A stretch of 64,000 nucleotides of DNA, taken from assembly GCF_001579805.1 (NCBI RefSeq), contig NZ_CP014546.1:5704001-5768000 (forward strand), written 5' to 3'. Shown piece after piece: positions 27,660 to 36,635 of the stretch; position 1 is the stretch's first letter; each line of letters starts with the position of its first letter. This DNA is from Pseudomonas azotoformans. Lineage in GTDB: Bacteria > Pseudomonadota > Gammaproteobacteria > Pseudomonadales > Pseudomonadaceae. Position numbers and translations under genes: made by a program. The notes under the pieces were generated by a model. That model saw only the letters and a list, made by a program, of their open reading frames with translations, had not been told where the DNA came from and did not search any database.

Positions 27660-29297
27660 TTACGCCTGCCCTTCCTCCAACTCCTGGATCGAAATCTCAC
27701 GCATGCGGAATTTCTGGATCTTGCCGGTGACCGTCATCGGAAACTCCTCCACGAACTTGAAGTGCTTGGGCGTCTTGAAATGCGCGATGCGGCCCTTGCA
27801 CCAGGTTTGCAGTTCAAGCTCATTGGCCACATGGCCGGGATGGAACTTGATCCAGGCGACAATGGCTTCACCGTAGCGCTCGTCCGGAATGCCGATCACC
27901 TGCACATCCGCCACTGCCGGGTGGGTGAAGAAAAATTCCTCCAGCTCACGCGGGTACACGTTCTCGCCGCCACGGATGATCATGTCCTTGTTGCGCCCGG
28001 CGATGCATACGTAGCCGTGAGCGTCCATGCTCGCCAGGTCGCCGGTGTGCATCCAGCCGGCGTCGTCGATGGCGTCGCGGGTGGCGTCAGGGTTGTTCCA
28101 GTAGCCGAGCATCACGCTGTAGCCGCGAGTGCAGAGTTCACCGATCTCACCGCGTGCAACGGTGTTGCCGTCGGTGTCGATGATCTTGTTTTCCAACTGC
28201 GGCTGGGTGCGCCCGACGGTGGTGACACGGCGTTCCAGGTCGTCGTCCGCCCCGGTTTGCAAGGACACCGGGCTGGTTTCCGTCATGCCGTAGGCAATCT
28301 GCACCTCGCTCATGTGCATCTCGTTGATCACCCGGCGCATCACTTCGATGGGGCATGTGGCGCCGGCCATGATGCCGGTGCGCAGGGTGGACAGGTCGAA
28401 CTCGCCGAGGCGCGGGTGATCGAGCATGGCGATGAACATGGTGGGCACGCCGTACAGGCCGGTGGCGCGTTCTTCGGCTACCGAACTGAGGGTCAACAGC
28501 GGATCGAAACCGTCATTGGGATAGATCATGGTGGTGCCATGGGTGATGCAACCCAGGTTGCCCATGACCATGCCGAAGCAGTGGTACAACGGCACCGGGA
28601 TCACCAGGCGGTCTTGCGCCGTAAGGCCCAGGCTTTCACCGACCATGTAGCCGTTATTGAGGATGTTGTGGTGACTGAGCGTGGCGCCCTTGGGAAAACC
28701 GGTGGTGCCAGAGGTGTACTGGATGTTCACGGGTTGGTCGAAATGCAGGCTGCCCTGGCGGGTGTGCAGCTGTTCAGGCGGGATACCTGCGCCGAGGGCC
28801 GATAGCTGCGACCAGGGCATGAATCCTGTGGGTGGGCTGGGGTCGAGGCTGATCATGCCACGCAAGTCGGGCTTCAGTTCCTGCAGCATCGCGTGGTAAT
28901 CGGAGGTCTTGAACGACCCGGCGCACACCAGCCACTGACAGCCGGATTGCTTGAGCACGTAGTCCAGTTCACTGCTGCGGTAGGCCGGGTTGATGTTCAC
29001 CAGAATCACGCCGAGCTTGGCGCTGGCGATCTGGCTGATGCACCACTCGGCGCAGTTGGGGGCCCAGATGCCCAGCCGATCGCCGGCCTGCATGCCCAGG
29101 GCGAGAAACGCACGGGCGTGCAAATCCACCGTTTCGGCCAGTTGCCGCCAGGTGTAGCGGCGCTGTTGATGACGCACTACCAAGGCCTCGCCCTCGGGGA
29201 ATTGCGCGACGGTTCGGTCAAAGGCTTGGCCAATGGTCATGGCCAGCAAGGTCTTGTCCTGGGAGCCACGGCTGTAGCTTTGGTTCGGTTGATCCAT
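27660..29297 (-). CDS. AMP-binding acyl-CoA synthetase of the liu locus
   Basis: A 545-residue ANL-superfamily ligase. The P-loop-like motif is [22 protein letters not shown]. Others are [74 protein letters not shown] (in blocks) and the catalytic Lys near the end in [15 protein letters not shown]. It activates a carboxylic acid to acyl-CoA via acyl-AMP. Its divergent position to liuA with LiuR-type boxes between them suggests a branched short-chain acid or a leucine-pathway acid such as isovalerate or acetoacetate; specificity is inference. The ATG at 29297 is chosen; a longer frame adds 39 unlikely residues. Confidence 0.93.
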   Translation of the reverse strand: MDQPNQSYSRGSQDKTLLAMTIGQAFDRTVAQFPEGEALVVRHQQRRYTWRQLAETVDLHARAFLALGMQAGDRLGIWAPNCAEWCISQIASAKLGVILVNINPAYRSSELDYVLKQSGCQWLVCAGSFKTSDYHAMLQELKPDLRGMISLDPSPPTGFMPWSQLSALGAGIPPEQLHTRQGSLHFDQPVNIQYTSGTTGFPKGATLSHHNILNNGYMVGESLGLTAQDRLVIPVPLYHCFGMVMGNLGCITHGTTMIYPNDGFDPLLTLSSVAEERATGLYGVPTMFIAMLDHPRLGEFDLSTLRTGIMAGATCPIEVMRRVINEMHMSEVQIAYGMTETSPVSLQTGADDDLERRVTTVGRTQPQLENKIIDTDGNTVARGEIGELCTRGYSVMLGYWNNPDATRDAIDDAGWMHTGDLASMDAHGYVCIAGRNKDMIIRGGENVYPRELEEFFFTHPAVADVQVIGIPDERYGEAIVAWIKFHPGHVANELELQTWCKGRIAHFKTPKHFKFVEEFPMTVTGKIQKFRMREISIQELEEGQA

Positions 29298-29324
29298 AAC
29301 GACCCCTGTTGTCTTTTTTGTAGG

Positions 29325-29340
29325 TTGACGTATACGTAAA
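29325..29340. promoter_or_regulatory. LiuR operator in front of the acyl-CoA synthetase gene
   Basis: TTGACGTATACGTAAA is palindromic except for one base pair and lies 28 bases upstream of the minus-strand start codon. Its half-site TTGACGT equals that of the box at 25752. Confidence 0.78.
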
Positions 29341-29368
29341 CTACGATTGACAGCGCCGCAACGCAAGC

Positions 29369-29382
29369 TTACGTTAACGTAA
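29369..29382. promoter_or_regulatory. LiuR operator in front of liuA
   Basis: TTACGTTAACGTAA is a perfect 14-base palindrome 66 bases before the liuA ATG. Together with the box at 29325 it makes the divergent region a two-site LiuR control element. Confidence 0.8.
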
Positions 29383-29447
29383 AGGTGAGCGCCCTCCCCT
29401 GGCGCGCCCTCCACACAAAAACAAAGCTCACATTAAGGTGCCTGTCC

Positions 29448-30611
29448 ATGAGTTACCCGTCCCTGAACTTCGCCCTCGGTGAAACCATCGACATGCTGCG
29501 CGACCAGGTGCAGTCCTTCGTGAGCAAGGAAATCGCGCCGCGTGCGGCACAGATCGACAGCGACAACCTGTTCCCCGCCGACCTGTGGCAGAAATTCGGC
29601 GACATGGGCCTGCTGGGCATCACCGTCCCGGAGGAATACGGCGGCGCCGGCCTGGGTTACCTGGCCCACGTGGTGGCGATGGAAGAGATCAGCCGCGGCT
29701 CGGCCTCGGTGGCGTTGTCCTACGGCGCGCACTCCAACCTGTGCGTGAACCAGATCAATCGCAACGGCAATCACGCCCAGAAACTCAAGTACCTGCCCAA
29801 ACTCCTCAGCGGCGAACACGTCGGCGCCCTGGCCATGAGCGAGCCGAACGCCGGTTCCGATGTGGTCTCGATGAAGCTGCGTGCCGACAAACGCGGCGAT
29901 CATTACGTGCTCAACGGCAGCAAGACCTGGATCACCAACGGTCCCGACGCCAGCACTTATGTGATTTACGCCAAGACCGACCTGGAGAAAGGCCCTCACG
30001 GCATCACCGCCTTCATCGTCGAGCGTGACTGGAAAGGCTTCAGCCGTAGCAATAAGTTCGACAAGCTGGGCATGCGCGGCTCAAACACGTGCGAGCTGTT
30101 CTTCGATGACGTGGAAGTGCCCGAAGAAAATATCCTTGGCGTGCTCAACGGCGGCGTGAAAGTGCTGATGAGCGGCCTGGACTACGAACGCGTGGTGCTG
30201 TCCGGCGGCCCGACCGGGATCATGCAGGCCTGCATGGACCTGATCGTGCCCTACATCCACGATCGCAAGCAGTTCGGCCAGAGCATCGGCGAATTCCAGC
30301 TGATCCAGGGCAAGGTCGCGGACATGTACACCCAGCTCAACGCCAGCCGCGCCTATCTCTACGCGGTGGCCCAGGCCTGTGAGCGTGGCGAAACCACGCG
30401 CAAGGATGCGGCCGGGGTGATCCTCTACAGCGCCGAACGCGCCACGCAAATGGCCCTTGACGCGATCCAGATTCTGGGCGGTAACGGCTATATCAATGAA
30501 TTCCCCGCCGGTCGGCTGCTGCGCGACGCCAAGCTGTATGAAATCGGCGCCGGCACCAGTGAGATCCGCCGGATGCTGATCGGTCGCGAACTCTTCAACG
30601 AGACGAAATGA
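29448..30611 (+). CDS. liuA: Isovaleryl-CoA dehydrogenase
   Basis: A 387-residue ACAD enzyme that oxidises isovaleryl-CoA to 3-methylcrotonyl-CoA, passing electrons to ETF. It opens [19 protein letters not shown], typical of IVD. The flavin loop is [20 protein letters not shown], followed by [18 protein letters not shown]. The catalytic base Glu position of IVD lies in [18 protein letters not shown] (Glu in YER, as is characteristic for this subfamily), and the C-terminus has [42 protein letters not shown] in blocks. It is the first gene of liuABCD and is probably repressed by LiuR. Confidence 0.96.
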   Translation: MSYPSLNFALGETIDMLRDQVQSFVSKEIAPRAAQIDSDNLFPADLWQKFGDMGLLGITVPEEYGGAGLGYLAHVVAMEEISRGSASVALSYGAHSNLCVNQINRNGNHAQKLKYLPKLLSGEHVGALAMSEPNAGSDVVSMKLRADKRGDHYVLNGSKTWITNGPDASTYVIYAKTDLEKGPHGITAFIVERDWKGFSRSNKFDKLGMRGSNTCELFFDDVEVPEENILGVLNGGVKVLMSGLDYERVVLSGGPTGIMQACMDLIVPYIHDRKQFGQSIGEFQLIQGKVADMYTQLNASRAYLYAVAQACERGETTRKDAAGVILYSAERATQMALDAIQILGGNGYINEFPAGRLLRDAKLYEIGAGTSEIRRMLIGRELFNETK

Positions 30612-30623
30612 ATTTCGCAGCCG

Positions 30624-30688
30624 CAAGTTTCAAGCTACAAGCGGCAAGCAAGCGTGTTTTTCTCTTGCAGCTTAAAGCTTGAAGCTTG
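30624..30688. repeat. Imperfect inverted repeat between liuA and liuB
   Basis: Two 25-base arms (30624-30648 and 30664-30688) pair with five mismatches around a 15-base spacer. The text is built of AAGCTTGAAGC/CAAGCGGCAAGC-like blocks, of the sort that recurs as a dispersed palindromic element in Pseudomonas genomes. It lies in the 97-base gap inside the liu operon, where it could act as an mRNA processing or attenuating structure. Confidence 0.65.
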
Positions 30689-30708
30689 CCGCGCTTACGG
30701 AGTAAGCC

Positions 30709-32314
30709 ATGCTTCTACACACCCAACTCAATCCGCGTTCGGCAGAGTTTGCCGCCAACAGCGCGGCGATGCGCCAACAGGTCGACGCCCTGCACAGCCT
30801 GCTCGCCCACGTGCAGCAAGGCGGCGGCGCCAAGGCTCAGGAGCGGCACACCTCACGCGGTAAACTGTTGCCCCGCGAGCGTATCAACCGTTTGCTCGAC
30901 CCCGGTTCGCCGTTCCTCGAACTCAGCCAATTGGCCGCCCATCAGGTGTACGGCGAAGATGTGCCCGCCGCTGGCGTGATTGCCGGAATTGGCCGGGTGG
31001 AGGGCGTCGAATGCATGATCGTCGCCAACGATGCCACGGTGAAAGGCGGCTCCTACTACCCGCTCACCGTGAAAAAACACCTGCGCGCACAGACCATCGC
31101 CGAGCAGAACCGCCTGCCGTGCATCTACCTGGTGGATTCGGGCGGCGCCAACCTGCCGCGTCAGGACGAGGTGTTCCCCGACCGCGAGCACTTCGGGCGG
31201 ATTTTTTTCAACCAGGCCAACATGAGCGCCCAGGGCATCCCGCAGATCGCGGTGGTGATGGGCTCATGCACTGCGGGTGGCGCCTACGTGCCGGCCATGG
31301 CCGACGAAGCAATCATGGTGCGCCAGCAAGCCACCATCTTCCTCGCCGGTCCGCCGCTGGTGAAGGCCGCGACCGGTGAAGTGGTGAGTGCCGAAGACCT
31401 CGGCGGTGCCGATGTGCATTGCAAGATCTCCGGCGTGGCCCGACCACTATGCCGACAGCGATGAACACGCGCTGGCGCTGGCTCGGCGCAGCGTGGCCAA
31501 CCTCAATTGGCGCAAACAGGGCGAGTTGCTACAACGCCCGCCCGTGGCGCCGTTGTACAGCAGTGACGAGCTGTACGGCGTGATCCCGGCCGACGCCAAG
31601 CAGCCGTTCGATGTGCGCGAAGTGATCGCACGGCTGGTGGACGCTTCGGTGTTCGATGAATTCAAGGCGCTGTTCGGCACCACGCTGGTGTGCGGCTTTG
31701 CGCACCTGCACGGCTTCCCGATTGCGATCCTGGCCAACAACGGCATCTTGTTTGCCGAAGCCGCGCAAAAAGGTGCGCACTTTATCGAACTGGCCTGCCA
31801 GCGTGGCATTCCGCTGCTGTTCCTGCAGAACATCACCGGGTTCATGGTCGGCCAGAAATACGAAGCCGGGGGCATCGCCAAGCACGGCGCCAAACTGGTG
31901 ACGGCGGTGGCGTGCGCCAAGGTGCCGAAGTTCACGGTGATCATCGGCGGCAGCTTTGGCGCCGGTAATTACGGCATGTGTGGCCGCGCCTATGATCCGC
32001 GCTTCCTGTGGATGTGGCCAAATGCACGCATCGGCGTGATGGGTGCCGAACAGGCGGCCGGCGTGCTGGTGCAGGTCAAGCGCGAGCAGGCTGAACGTGC
32101 AGGCCTCGATTTCAGTGCCGAAGAAGAGGCCGCCATCAAGCAGCCGATCCTCGACCAATACGAAACCCAGGGCCACCCCTACTACTCCAGCGCGCGCCTG
32201 TGGGACGACGGTGTGATTGACCCGTTGCAGACCCGTGACGTGCTGGCCCTGGCCTTGTCCGCTTCGCTGAATGCCCCCATCGAGCCGAGCCGCTTCGGCG
32301 TGTTCCGCATGTAA
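30709..32314 (+). pseudogene. liuB: Methylcrotonyl-CoA carboxylase carboxyltransferase (beta) subunit, frameshifted
   Basis: Two overlapping frames together encode the complete 534-residue beta subunit that carboxylates 3-methylcrotonyl-CoA. Frame one (30709-31464) begins [20 protein letters not shown] and carries [20 protein letters not shown] and [21 protein letters not shown]. At ISGVA it runs into 31439-31441, where one surplus C in a CCC run shifts it to RPLCRQR and a stop. The other frame resumes exactly at [21 protein letters not shown] and continues through [30 protein letters not shown] to the normal end. Removing one C restores GVADHYADSD. This is either a sequencing error or a real inactivating mutation; the intact neighbours favour an error, which cannot be decided here. 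Confidence 0.9.
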
Positions 32315-32329
32315 ATGGAGCTGTATCCC

Positions 32330-33136
32330 ATGAGCGACTTCAACACCCTCGAACTGATCACCGACCGCCGTGGCTTTGCCACGCTGTGGCTCAGCCGTGA
32401 AGCCAAGAACAACGCGTTCAACGCCGAAATGATCCGCGAACTGATCATCGCCCTCGACCAGGTGCAGGGTGACCCGGCCCTGCGTTTTCTGGTGCTGCGC
32501 GGGCGCGGCAAGCATTTCAGCGCCGGGGCCGACCTGGCCTGGATGCAGCAATCGGCCGAGCTGGATTACCACACCAACCTGGACGATGCCCGCGAACTGG
32601 CAGAGTTGATGTACAACCTGGCCAAGCTGAAAATCCCGACCCTGGCGGTGGTGCAAGGTGCGGCCTACGGCGGAGCGCTGGGGTTGATCAGTTGCTGTGA
32701 TATGGCGATTGGCGCGGACGATGCGCAGTTCTGTCTGTCGGAAGTGCGCATTGGCCTGGCGCCGGCGGTGATCAGTCCGTTCGTGGTGCAAGCCATCGGC
32801 GAGCGTGCGGCACGGCGCTATGCGCTGACCGCCGAGCGCTTTGGTGGCCAGCGTGCGCGGGAGATAGGCCTGTTGGCGGAAAGCTATCCGATCAGCGAGT
32901 TGGATCAGCAGGTCGAACAGTGGATCGCCAACCTGCTGCAAAACAGCCCGGCGGCCATGCGCGCCAGCAAGGACTTGCTGCGCGAAGTGGGCCACGGCGC
33001 CCTCACCCCGGCCCTGCGCCGCTATTGCGAAAATGCCATCGCGCGCATTCGTGTCAGCGCCGAAGGCCAGGAAGGCCTGCGCGCCTTCCTGCAAAAACGT
33101 CCACCCAGCTGGCAAGCGCAGGAGCCGCGTTCATGA
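32330..33136 (+). CDS. liuC: Methylglutaconyl-CoA hydratase (enoyl-CoA hydratase family)
   Basis: A 268-residue crotonase-fold enzyme that hydrates 3-methylglutaconyl-CoA to HMG-CoA. The oxyanion-hole segments are GRGKHFSAGADLAWMQ and VVQGAAYGGALGLISCCDMAIGAD, with SEVRIGLAPAVISPFVVQAIGERAARRYALTAERF typical of the liuC branch. The ATG at 32330 has a GGAG site upstream; an ATG five codons earlier is less likely. It starts 15 bases after liuB and overlaps liuD by four bases. Confidence 0.95.
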   Translation: MSDFNTLELITDRRGFATLWLSREAKNNAFNAEMIRELIIALDQVQGDPALRFLVLRGRGKHFSAGADLAWMQQSAELDYHTNLDDARELAELMYNLAKLKIPTLAVVQGAAYGGALGLISCCDMAIGADDAQFCLSEVRIGLAPAVISPFVVQAIGERAARRYALTAERFGGQRAREIGLLAESYPISELDQQVEQWIANLLQNSPAAMRASKDLLREVGHGALTPALRRYCENAIARIRVSAEGQEGLRAFLQKRPPSWQAQEPRS

Positions 33137-35058
33137 GTACGTTGACGACTCTACTGGTGGCCAACCGTGGCGAAATTGCTTGCCGGGTGATGCGCACCGC
33201 CAAGGCCATGGGCCTGACCACCGTGGCGGTGCACAGCGCCATCGACCGCGATGCGCGCCACAGCCGTGAGGCGGATATTCGCGTCGACCTGGGCGGCAGC
33301 AAAGCCACTGACAGCTACCTGCAAATCGATAAACTGATCGCGGCGGCCCAGGCCAGCGGTGCCCAGGCGATCCATCCGGGTTACGGCTTTTTGTCGGAGA
33401 ACGCCGGTTTTGCCCGTGCGATTGAAGAAGCAGGTTTGATTTTCCTCGGTCCGCCCGCCTCGGGCATTGATGCCATGGGCAGCAAATCGGCCGCCAAGGC
33501 CTTGATGGAAACCGCTGGCGTGCCCCTGGTGCCGGGTTACCACGGCGAAGCTCAAGACCTGGAAACCTTCCGCGCCGCCTGCGAGCACATCGGTTACCCG
33601 GTACTGCTCAAGGCCACGGCCGGTGGTGGCGGCAAAGGAATGAAGGTGGTCGAGGATGTCAGCCAGTTGGCCGAAGCCCTGGCCTCGGCACAGCGCGAGG
33701 CGCTGTCGTCCTTTGGCAACGGGCAGATGTTGGTGGAAAAGTACCTGCTCAAGCCACGCCATGTGGAGATCCAGGTGTTTGCCGATCAACACGGGCATTG
33801 CCTGTACCTCAATGAACGTGACTGCTCGATCCAGCGTCGCCACCAGAAGGTCGTCGAAGAGGCGCCAGCACCGGGACTGAGTGTTGAACAGCGCAAGGCC
33901 ATGGGCGAAGCCGCCGTGCGTGCGGCCCAGGCCATCGGCTATGTCGGCGCAGGCACCGTGGAGTTCTTGCTGGACGCGCGCGGTGAGTTCTTCTTCATGG
34001 AGATGAACACGCGGCTGCAAGTGGAGCACCCGGTGACCGAAGCGATCACCGGCCTGGACCTGGTGGCCTGGCAGATCCGTGTCGCCCAGGGCGAGGCGTT
34101 GCCGATCACCCAGGAGCAGGTGCCGCTGATCGGCCATGCCATCGAAGTGCGGCTGTATGCCGAAGACCCCGCCAATGACTTCCTGCCCGCCACCGGGCAC
34201 CTGGCGCTGTACCGTGAATCCGCACCGGGCCCTGGGCGCCGCGTGGACAGCGGTGTGGAGCAGGGCGACAGTGTGTCGCCGTTCTACGACCCCATGCTCG
34301 GCAAGCTGATTGCCTGGGGTGAAGACCGTGAACAGGCGCGATTGCGGTTGCTGGCCATGCTGGACGAGTTTGCCATCGGCGGGCTGAAGACCAACCTGGG
34401 ATTTTTGCGGCGCATCATCGGGCACCCGGCGTTTGCGGCGGCTGAGTTGGATACCGGGTTTATTCCGCGCTATCAGGAGGAGTTGCTACCCGCGCCTGGA
34501 GTATTGAGTGATGCGTTCTGGCAAGCGGCGGGCGCGGCCTTCATTCAGAGCTTGCCGAAGAGTGATGGGCCTTGGGCAGATTCGCGAGGATTTCGCGCCG
34601 GGTTACCTGCCGAAGTTTCGTTGCATTTGAGTTGCAATGGCCAGGATCGATTGGTGACGCTGGCGGCTGATGCGCCACAACTGCGTGGCGAACATCTGCT
34701 GATCGAGCAACAGGGCGTGCGTCACAGCCATCTGGCAGTCCGCAACGAAAGCAGCGTGTTTTTGCGCTGGGACGGCGAGATGCAGGCCGTCACATTGTTC
34801 GACCCGATTGCGGCGGTTGAGGCCAACCAGTCACATCAAGGCGGCCTCACGGCGCCGATGAACGGCAGTATCGTGCGGGTGCTGGTGGAGATCGGTCAGC
34901 AAGTCGAAGCCGGCACGCAACTGGTGGTGCTGGAAGCCATGAAGATGGAGCACAGCATCCGCGCGCCTCACGCCGGGGTGGTCAAGGCGTTGTTCTGCCA
35001 GGAAGGTGAAATGGTTGCAGAAGGTTGCGCGTTGGTGGCGCTCGAAACGGCCGTCTAG
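33133..35058 (+). CDS. liuD: Methylcrotonyl-CoA carboxylase biotin-containing (alpha) subunit
   Basis: A 641-residue biotin carboxylase/BCCP protein. The biotin carboxylase part begins LLVANRGEIACRVMRTAKAMGL. It includes HPGYGFLSENAGFARA, LLKATAGGGGKGMKVV (ATP-grasp glycine loop), ERDCSIQRRHQKVVEEAPAP and FFMEMNTRLQVEHPVTEAITGLDLV. The C-terminal biotinyl domain is LTAPMNGSIVRVLVEIGQQV and LVVLEAMKMEHSIRAPHAG, with the biotinylated Lys in EAMKMEH. The ATG at 33133 overlaps the liuC stop; a longer open frame upstream is a shadow of liuC. It ends the liu operon, tail to tail with a repressor gene. Confidence 0.96.
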   Translation: MSTLTTLLVANRGEIACRVMRTAKAMGLTTVAVHSAIDRDARHSREADIRVDLGGSKATDSYLQIDKLIAAAQASGAQAIHPGYGFLSENAGFARAIEEAGLIFLGPPASGIDAMGSKSAAKALMETAGVPLVPGYHGEAQDLETFRAACEHIGYPVLLKATAGGGGKGMKVVEDVSQLAEALASAQREALSSFGNGQMLVEKYLLKPRHVEIQVFADQHGHCLYLNERDCSIQRRHQKVVEEAPAPGLSVEQRKAMGEAAVRAAQAIGYVGAGTVEFLLDARGEFFFMEMNTRLQVEHPVTEAITGLDLVAWQIRVAQGEALPITQEQVPLIGHAIEVRLYAEDPANDFLPATGHLALYRESAPGPGRRVDSGVEQGDSVSPFYDPMLGKLIAWGEDREQARLRLLAMLDEFAIGGLKTNLGFLRRIIGHPAFAAAELDTGFIPRYQEELLPAPGVLSDAFWQAAGAAFIQSLPKSDGPWADSRGFRAGLPAEVSLHLSCNGQDRLVTLAADAPQLRGEHLLIEQQGVRHSHLAVRNESSVFLRWDGEMQAVTLFDPIAAVEANQSHQGGLTAPMNGSIVRVLVEIGQQVEAGTQLVVLEAMKMEHSIRAPHAGVVKALFCQEGEMVAEGCALVALETAV

Positions 35059-35687
35059 AACTTCGCCGTGGCTTGAACAACAACCCCCAGGATGTGGCAA
35101 TCGTCGGTGAATGGCTGCTTGGGGTAGGTGGGATTGAGCGGTACCAGGTAAAGCTGGCCGCTTTCTTCCTGCAACTGGCGGAAGGTCGCCTGAAGGCTCC
35201 CGGCCCGTTGGGCGACCACCAGCTTGCCAGGCTCTGCCTGGATGGCCGGGTCGACCAGGATCAGCATGCCCGCACTGACGCTCAAGCCGCTGGGTGCGGT
35301 CATGGCGTCGCCTGTGACTGGCAGCCAGAACGCATCCCCCTGAGCAGGATAATCCGTGAGTTCGAAGCGCACAGCGCCATAGGTCGCACGCTCTTCGCGG
35401 ACCTCGCACAACCCTTTCCAATCGCTGACCGGGTAGCGGAAATACGGATTGTAGTTCTTCTGCGCAGGCGCCTCATCGGGCCGTTCGCGAATGTCCAGCG
35501 CGACTTCCAAGTACCCCAACCCCAGCGCCGCCAACACCCGGTTCATGTCCACCACGCTGGGTGCACGGCGCTTGTTGAGCCAGTGGCCAACGCCGCCTTG
35601 GGACATGCCCAGGCGCTCAGCCAATTCACCCTGCGTGACCTTGCGGTCTTCCATGTTGGCCTTGACCAACGCTATCCAGTTATCCAT
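35055..35687 (-). CDS. XRE/S24-type (LexA/CI-like) repressor with degenerate protease dyad
   Basis: A 210-residue phage-repressor-like regulator. The helix-turn-helix covers about residues 14-55 (VTQGELAERLGMSQGGVGHWLNKRR). The C-terminal S24 domain has WLPVTGDAMTAPSGLSVSAGMLILVDP, in which the usual catalytic Ser of GDSM is Ala128, and QATFRQL, in which the usual catalytic Lys is Arg170. No Ala-Gly cleavage pair is visible in the linker. Such a protein should not self-cleave in response to RecA. It resembles the pyocin regulator PrtR in layout, but no pyocin genes are nearby. The ATG at 35687 is preferred over a TTG four codons upstream. It diverges from the DUF6124 gene. Confidence 0.88.
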   Translation of the reverse strand: MDNWIALVKANMEDRKVTQGELAERLGMSQGGVGHWLNKRRAPSVVDMNRVLAALGLGYLEVALDIRERPDEAPAQKNYNPYFRYPVSDWKGLCEVREERATYGAVRFELTDYPAQGDAFWLPVTGDAMTAPSGLSVSAGMLILVDPAIQAEPGKLVVAQRAGSLQATFRQLQEESGQLYLVPLNPTYPKQPFTDDCHILGVVVQATAKF

Positions 35688-35819
35688 GGGAGCTGACAAT
35701 ACGTCACGTAGTTTTCAGGGCAATAAACAGTTTGTAGTAATCCATAAAACGACATAAATACGATACGTACTATCATCGGACATAAGGTTTTCGACACCCA
35801 CTACAGAGTACCGCCCCTT

Positions 35820-36170
35820 ATGACGACCAGCCCGTATCTCCTGCCTGAACCCTCTGAAGACACCGAAATGCAAGACCTGCGCAGCAGCGGTGCCGCCCAG
35901 CGCGCGTTGGACTTTTACTTGAAAGAAGAGATGTCGGCAGCAGCCCCTGACGGCGCCCTGTTCGCCATCAAGCCGGGCATCAGCCAGGAGGAAGCCCTCG
36001 TACACGCCTCGGACCTGTTGCGCAGCGCCGCAGCCACGGCCTATGAATCCGCGAGCAGCCATCAGGGCAATCATCGCGACCTGGCGTTTTCGGTGGTGTA
36101 TTTGATCGATATGGCGAAAGCGATGGTGGAGCGGTCGTTGCAGGCGCCAGCGGCTCAAGCGAACGGATAA
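35820..36170 (+). CDS. DUF6124 family protein
   Basis: A 116-residue cytoplasmic, Ala-rich protein of a family abundant in Pseudomonas (DUF6124, formerly grouped with DUF3077). Its shared pattern is AAQRALDFYLKEE, then FAIKPGISQEEALVHASDLLRSAAATAYESASSHQGNHRDLAFSVVYLIDMAKAMVERSL in blocks. Two helical segments dominate; no catalytic residues, signal peptide or membrane helix are seen. Function is unknown. It diverges from the non-cleavable repressor gene and may be its target, since the 132-base spacer is the only promoter region for both. Confidence 0.82.
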   Translation: MTTSPYLLPEPSEDTEMQDLRSSGAAQRALDFYLKEEMSAAAPDGALFAIKPGISQEEALVHASDLLRSAAATAYESASSHQGNHRDLAFSVVYLIDMAKAMVERSLQAPAAQANG

Positions 36171-36213
36171 CAGGCGCAGAAGAAAAATATTTCTATCTCA
36201 CGGATAAAAACAT

Positions 36214-36245
36214 TTGACTTGCAAATGATAATGATTATTATTGGA
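36214..36245 (+). promoter_or_regulatory. PrrF promoter overlapped by a Fur box
   Basis: The -35 TTGACT (36214-36219) and -10 TATTAT (36236-36241) are 16 bases apart. Between and over them lies GATAATGATTATTATTG, which matches about 14 of 19 positions of the Fur consensus. Fur with iron would cover the -10 region, so the RNA is made on iron starvation. Confidence 0.85.
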
Positions 36246-36248
36246 CCT

Positions 36249-36362
36249 AGCTGATCGCGAGATCAGTCGATAGACCAAGGGACCTTAGGTCGGACTCTTG
36301 GAATATCTCCTCATCAGGCTAATCACGGTTTTTGACCCGGCTCTTTGGCCGGGTCTTTTTTT
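36249..36362 (+). ncRNA. prrF: PrrF iron-responsive small RNA
   Basis: The sequence contains the conserved PrrF core, including CGCGAGATCAG, GTCGGACTCTTG, ATCTCCTCATCAGGCTAATC and ACGGTTTTTGACCCGG, and ends with the hairpin GACCCGG / CCGGGTC followed by eight T residues. About 114 bases agrees with PrrF1/PrrF2 of P. aeruginosa. PrrF, with Hfq, lowers translation of non-essential iron proteins such as SodB and succinate dehydrogenase. In this group the two prrF copies sit at separate loci; which one this is cannot be told. The following 36364-36635 region shows no further convincing feature. Confidence 0.92.
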
Positions 36363-36363
36363 T
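36334..36363 (+). terminator. Rho-independent terminator of PrrF
   Basis: GACCCGG (36334-36340) pairs with CCGGGTC (36349-36355) and is followed by a run of eight T. Confidence 0.92.
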
Positions 36364-36635
36364 GCCAGTTTCCCTGGCATGGCTTCAGGCTAATGAAGAC
36401 TGTGTGTTGCTCGATGGCGCGCATGGTAGCAAAAGACCATCGCCAAAAGAAAGCCAGTCGAACGCTCTAGTCCAAACCTTTGCGAAATAGCGCTTGAGAA
36501 TCAATCTCATAGATTCTAAGCTGCTGCGGCGTCAAGGATGACGCCCCCTCCCCCATGCAACAATTTTGCATCCAGTCTTTACCAGACTCCTGTGTAATAT
36601 AGCCGCCACAACACTCATATTCAGGCACCCAGACT

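Noticed and set aside
31430..31445. Programmed ribosomal frameshift in liuB
   Set aside because: The site is only a CCC run, without a slippery heptamer, internal ribosome site or downstream structure, and family members are uninterrupted.
31529..33115. 528-codon open frame opposite liuB and liuC
   Set aside because: Crosses two well-identified genes on the other strand; no motif.
32920..33132. Upstream extension of liuD
   Set aside because: The 71 extra residues are Arg/Pro-rich and out of frame with liuC, which they overlap; the ATG at 33133 begins the biotin carboxylase fold exactly.
35688..35819. Operator for the S24-type repressor in the divergent spacer
   Set aside because: Only short TACGTA-type symmetries are visible; no repeat is long or regular enough to name a site.
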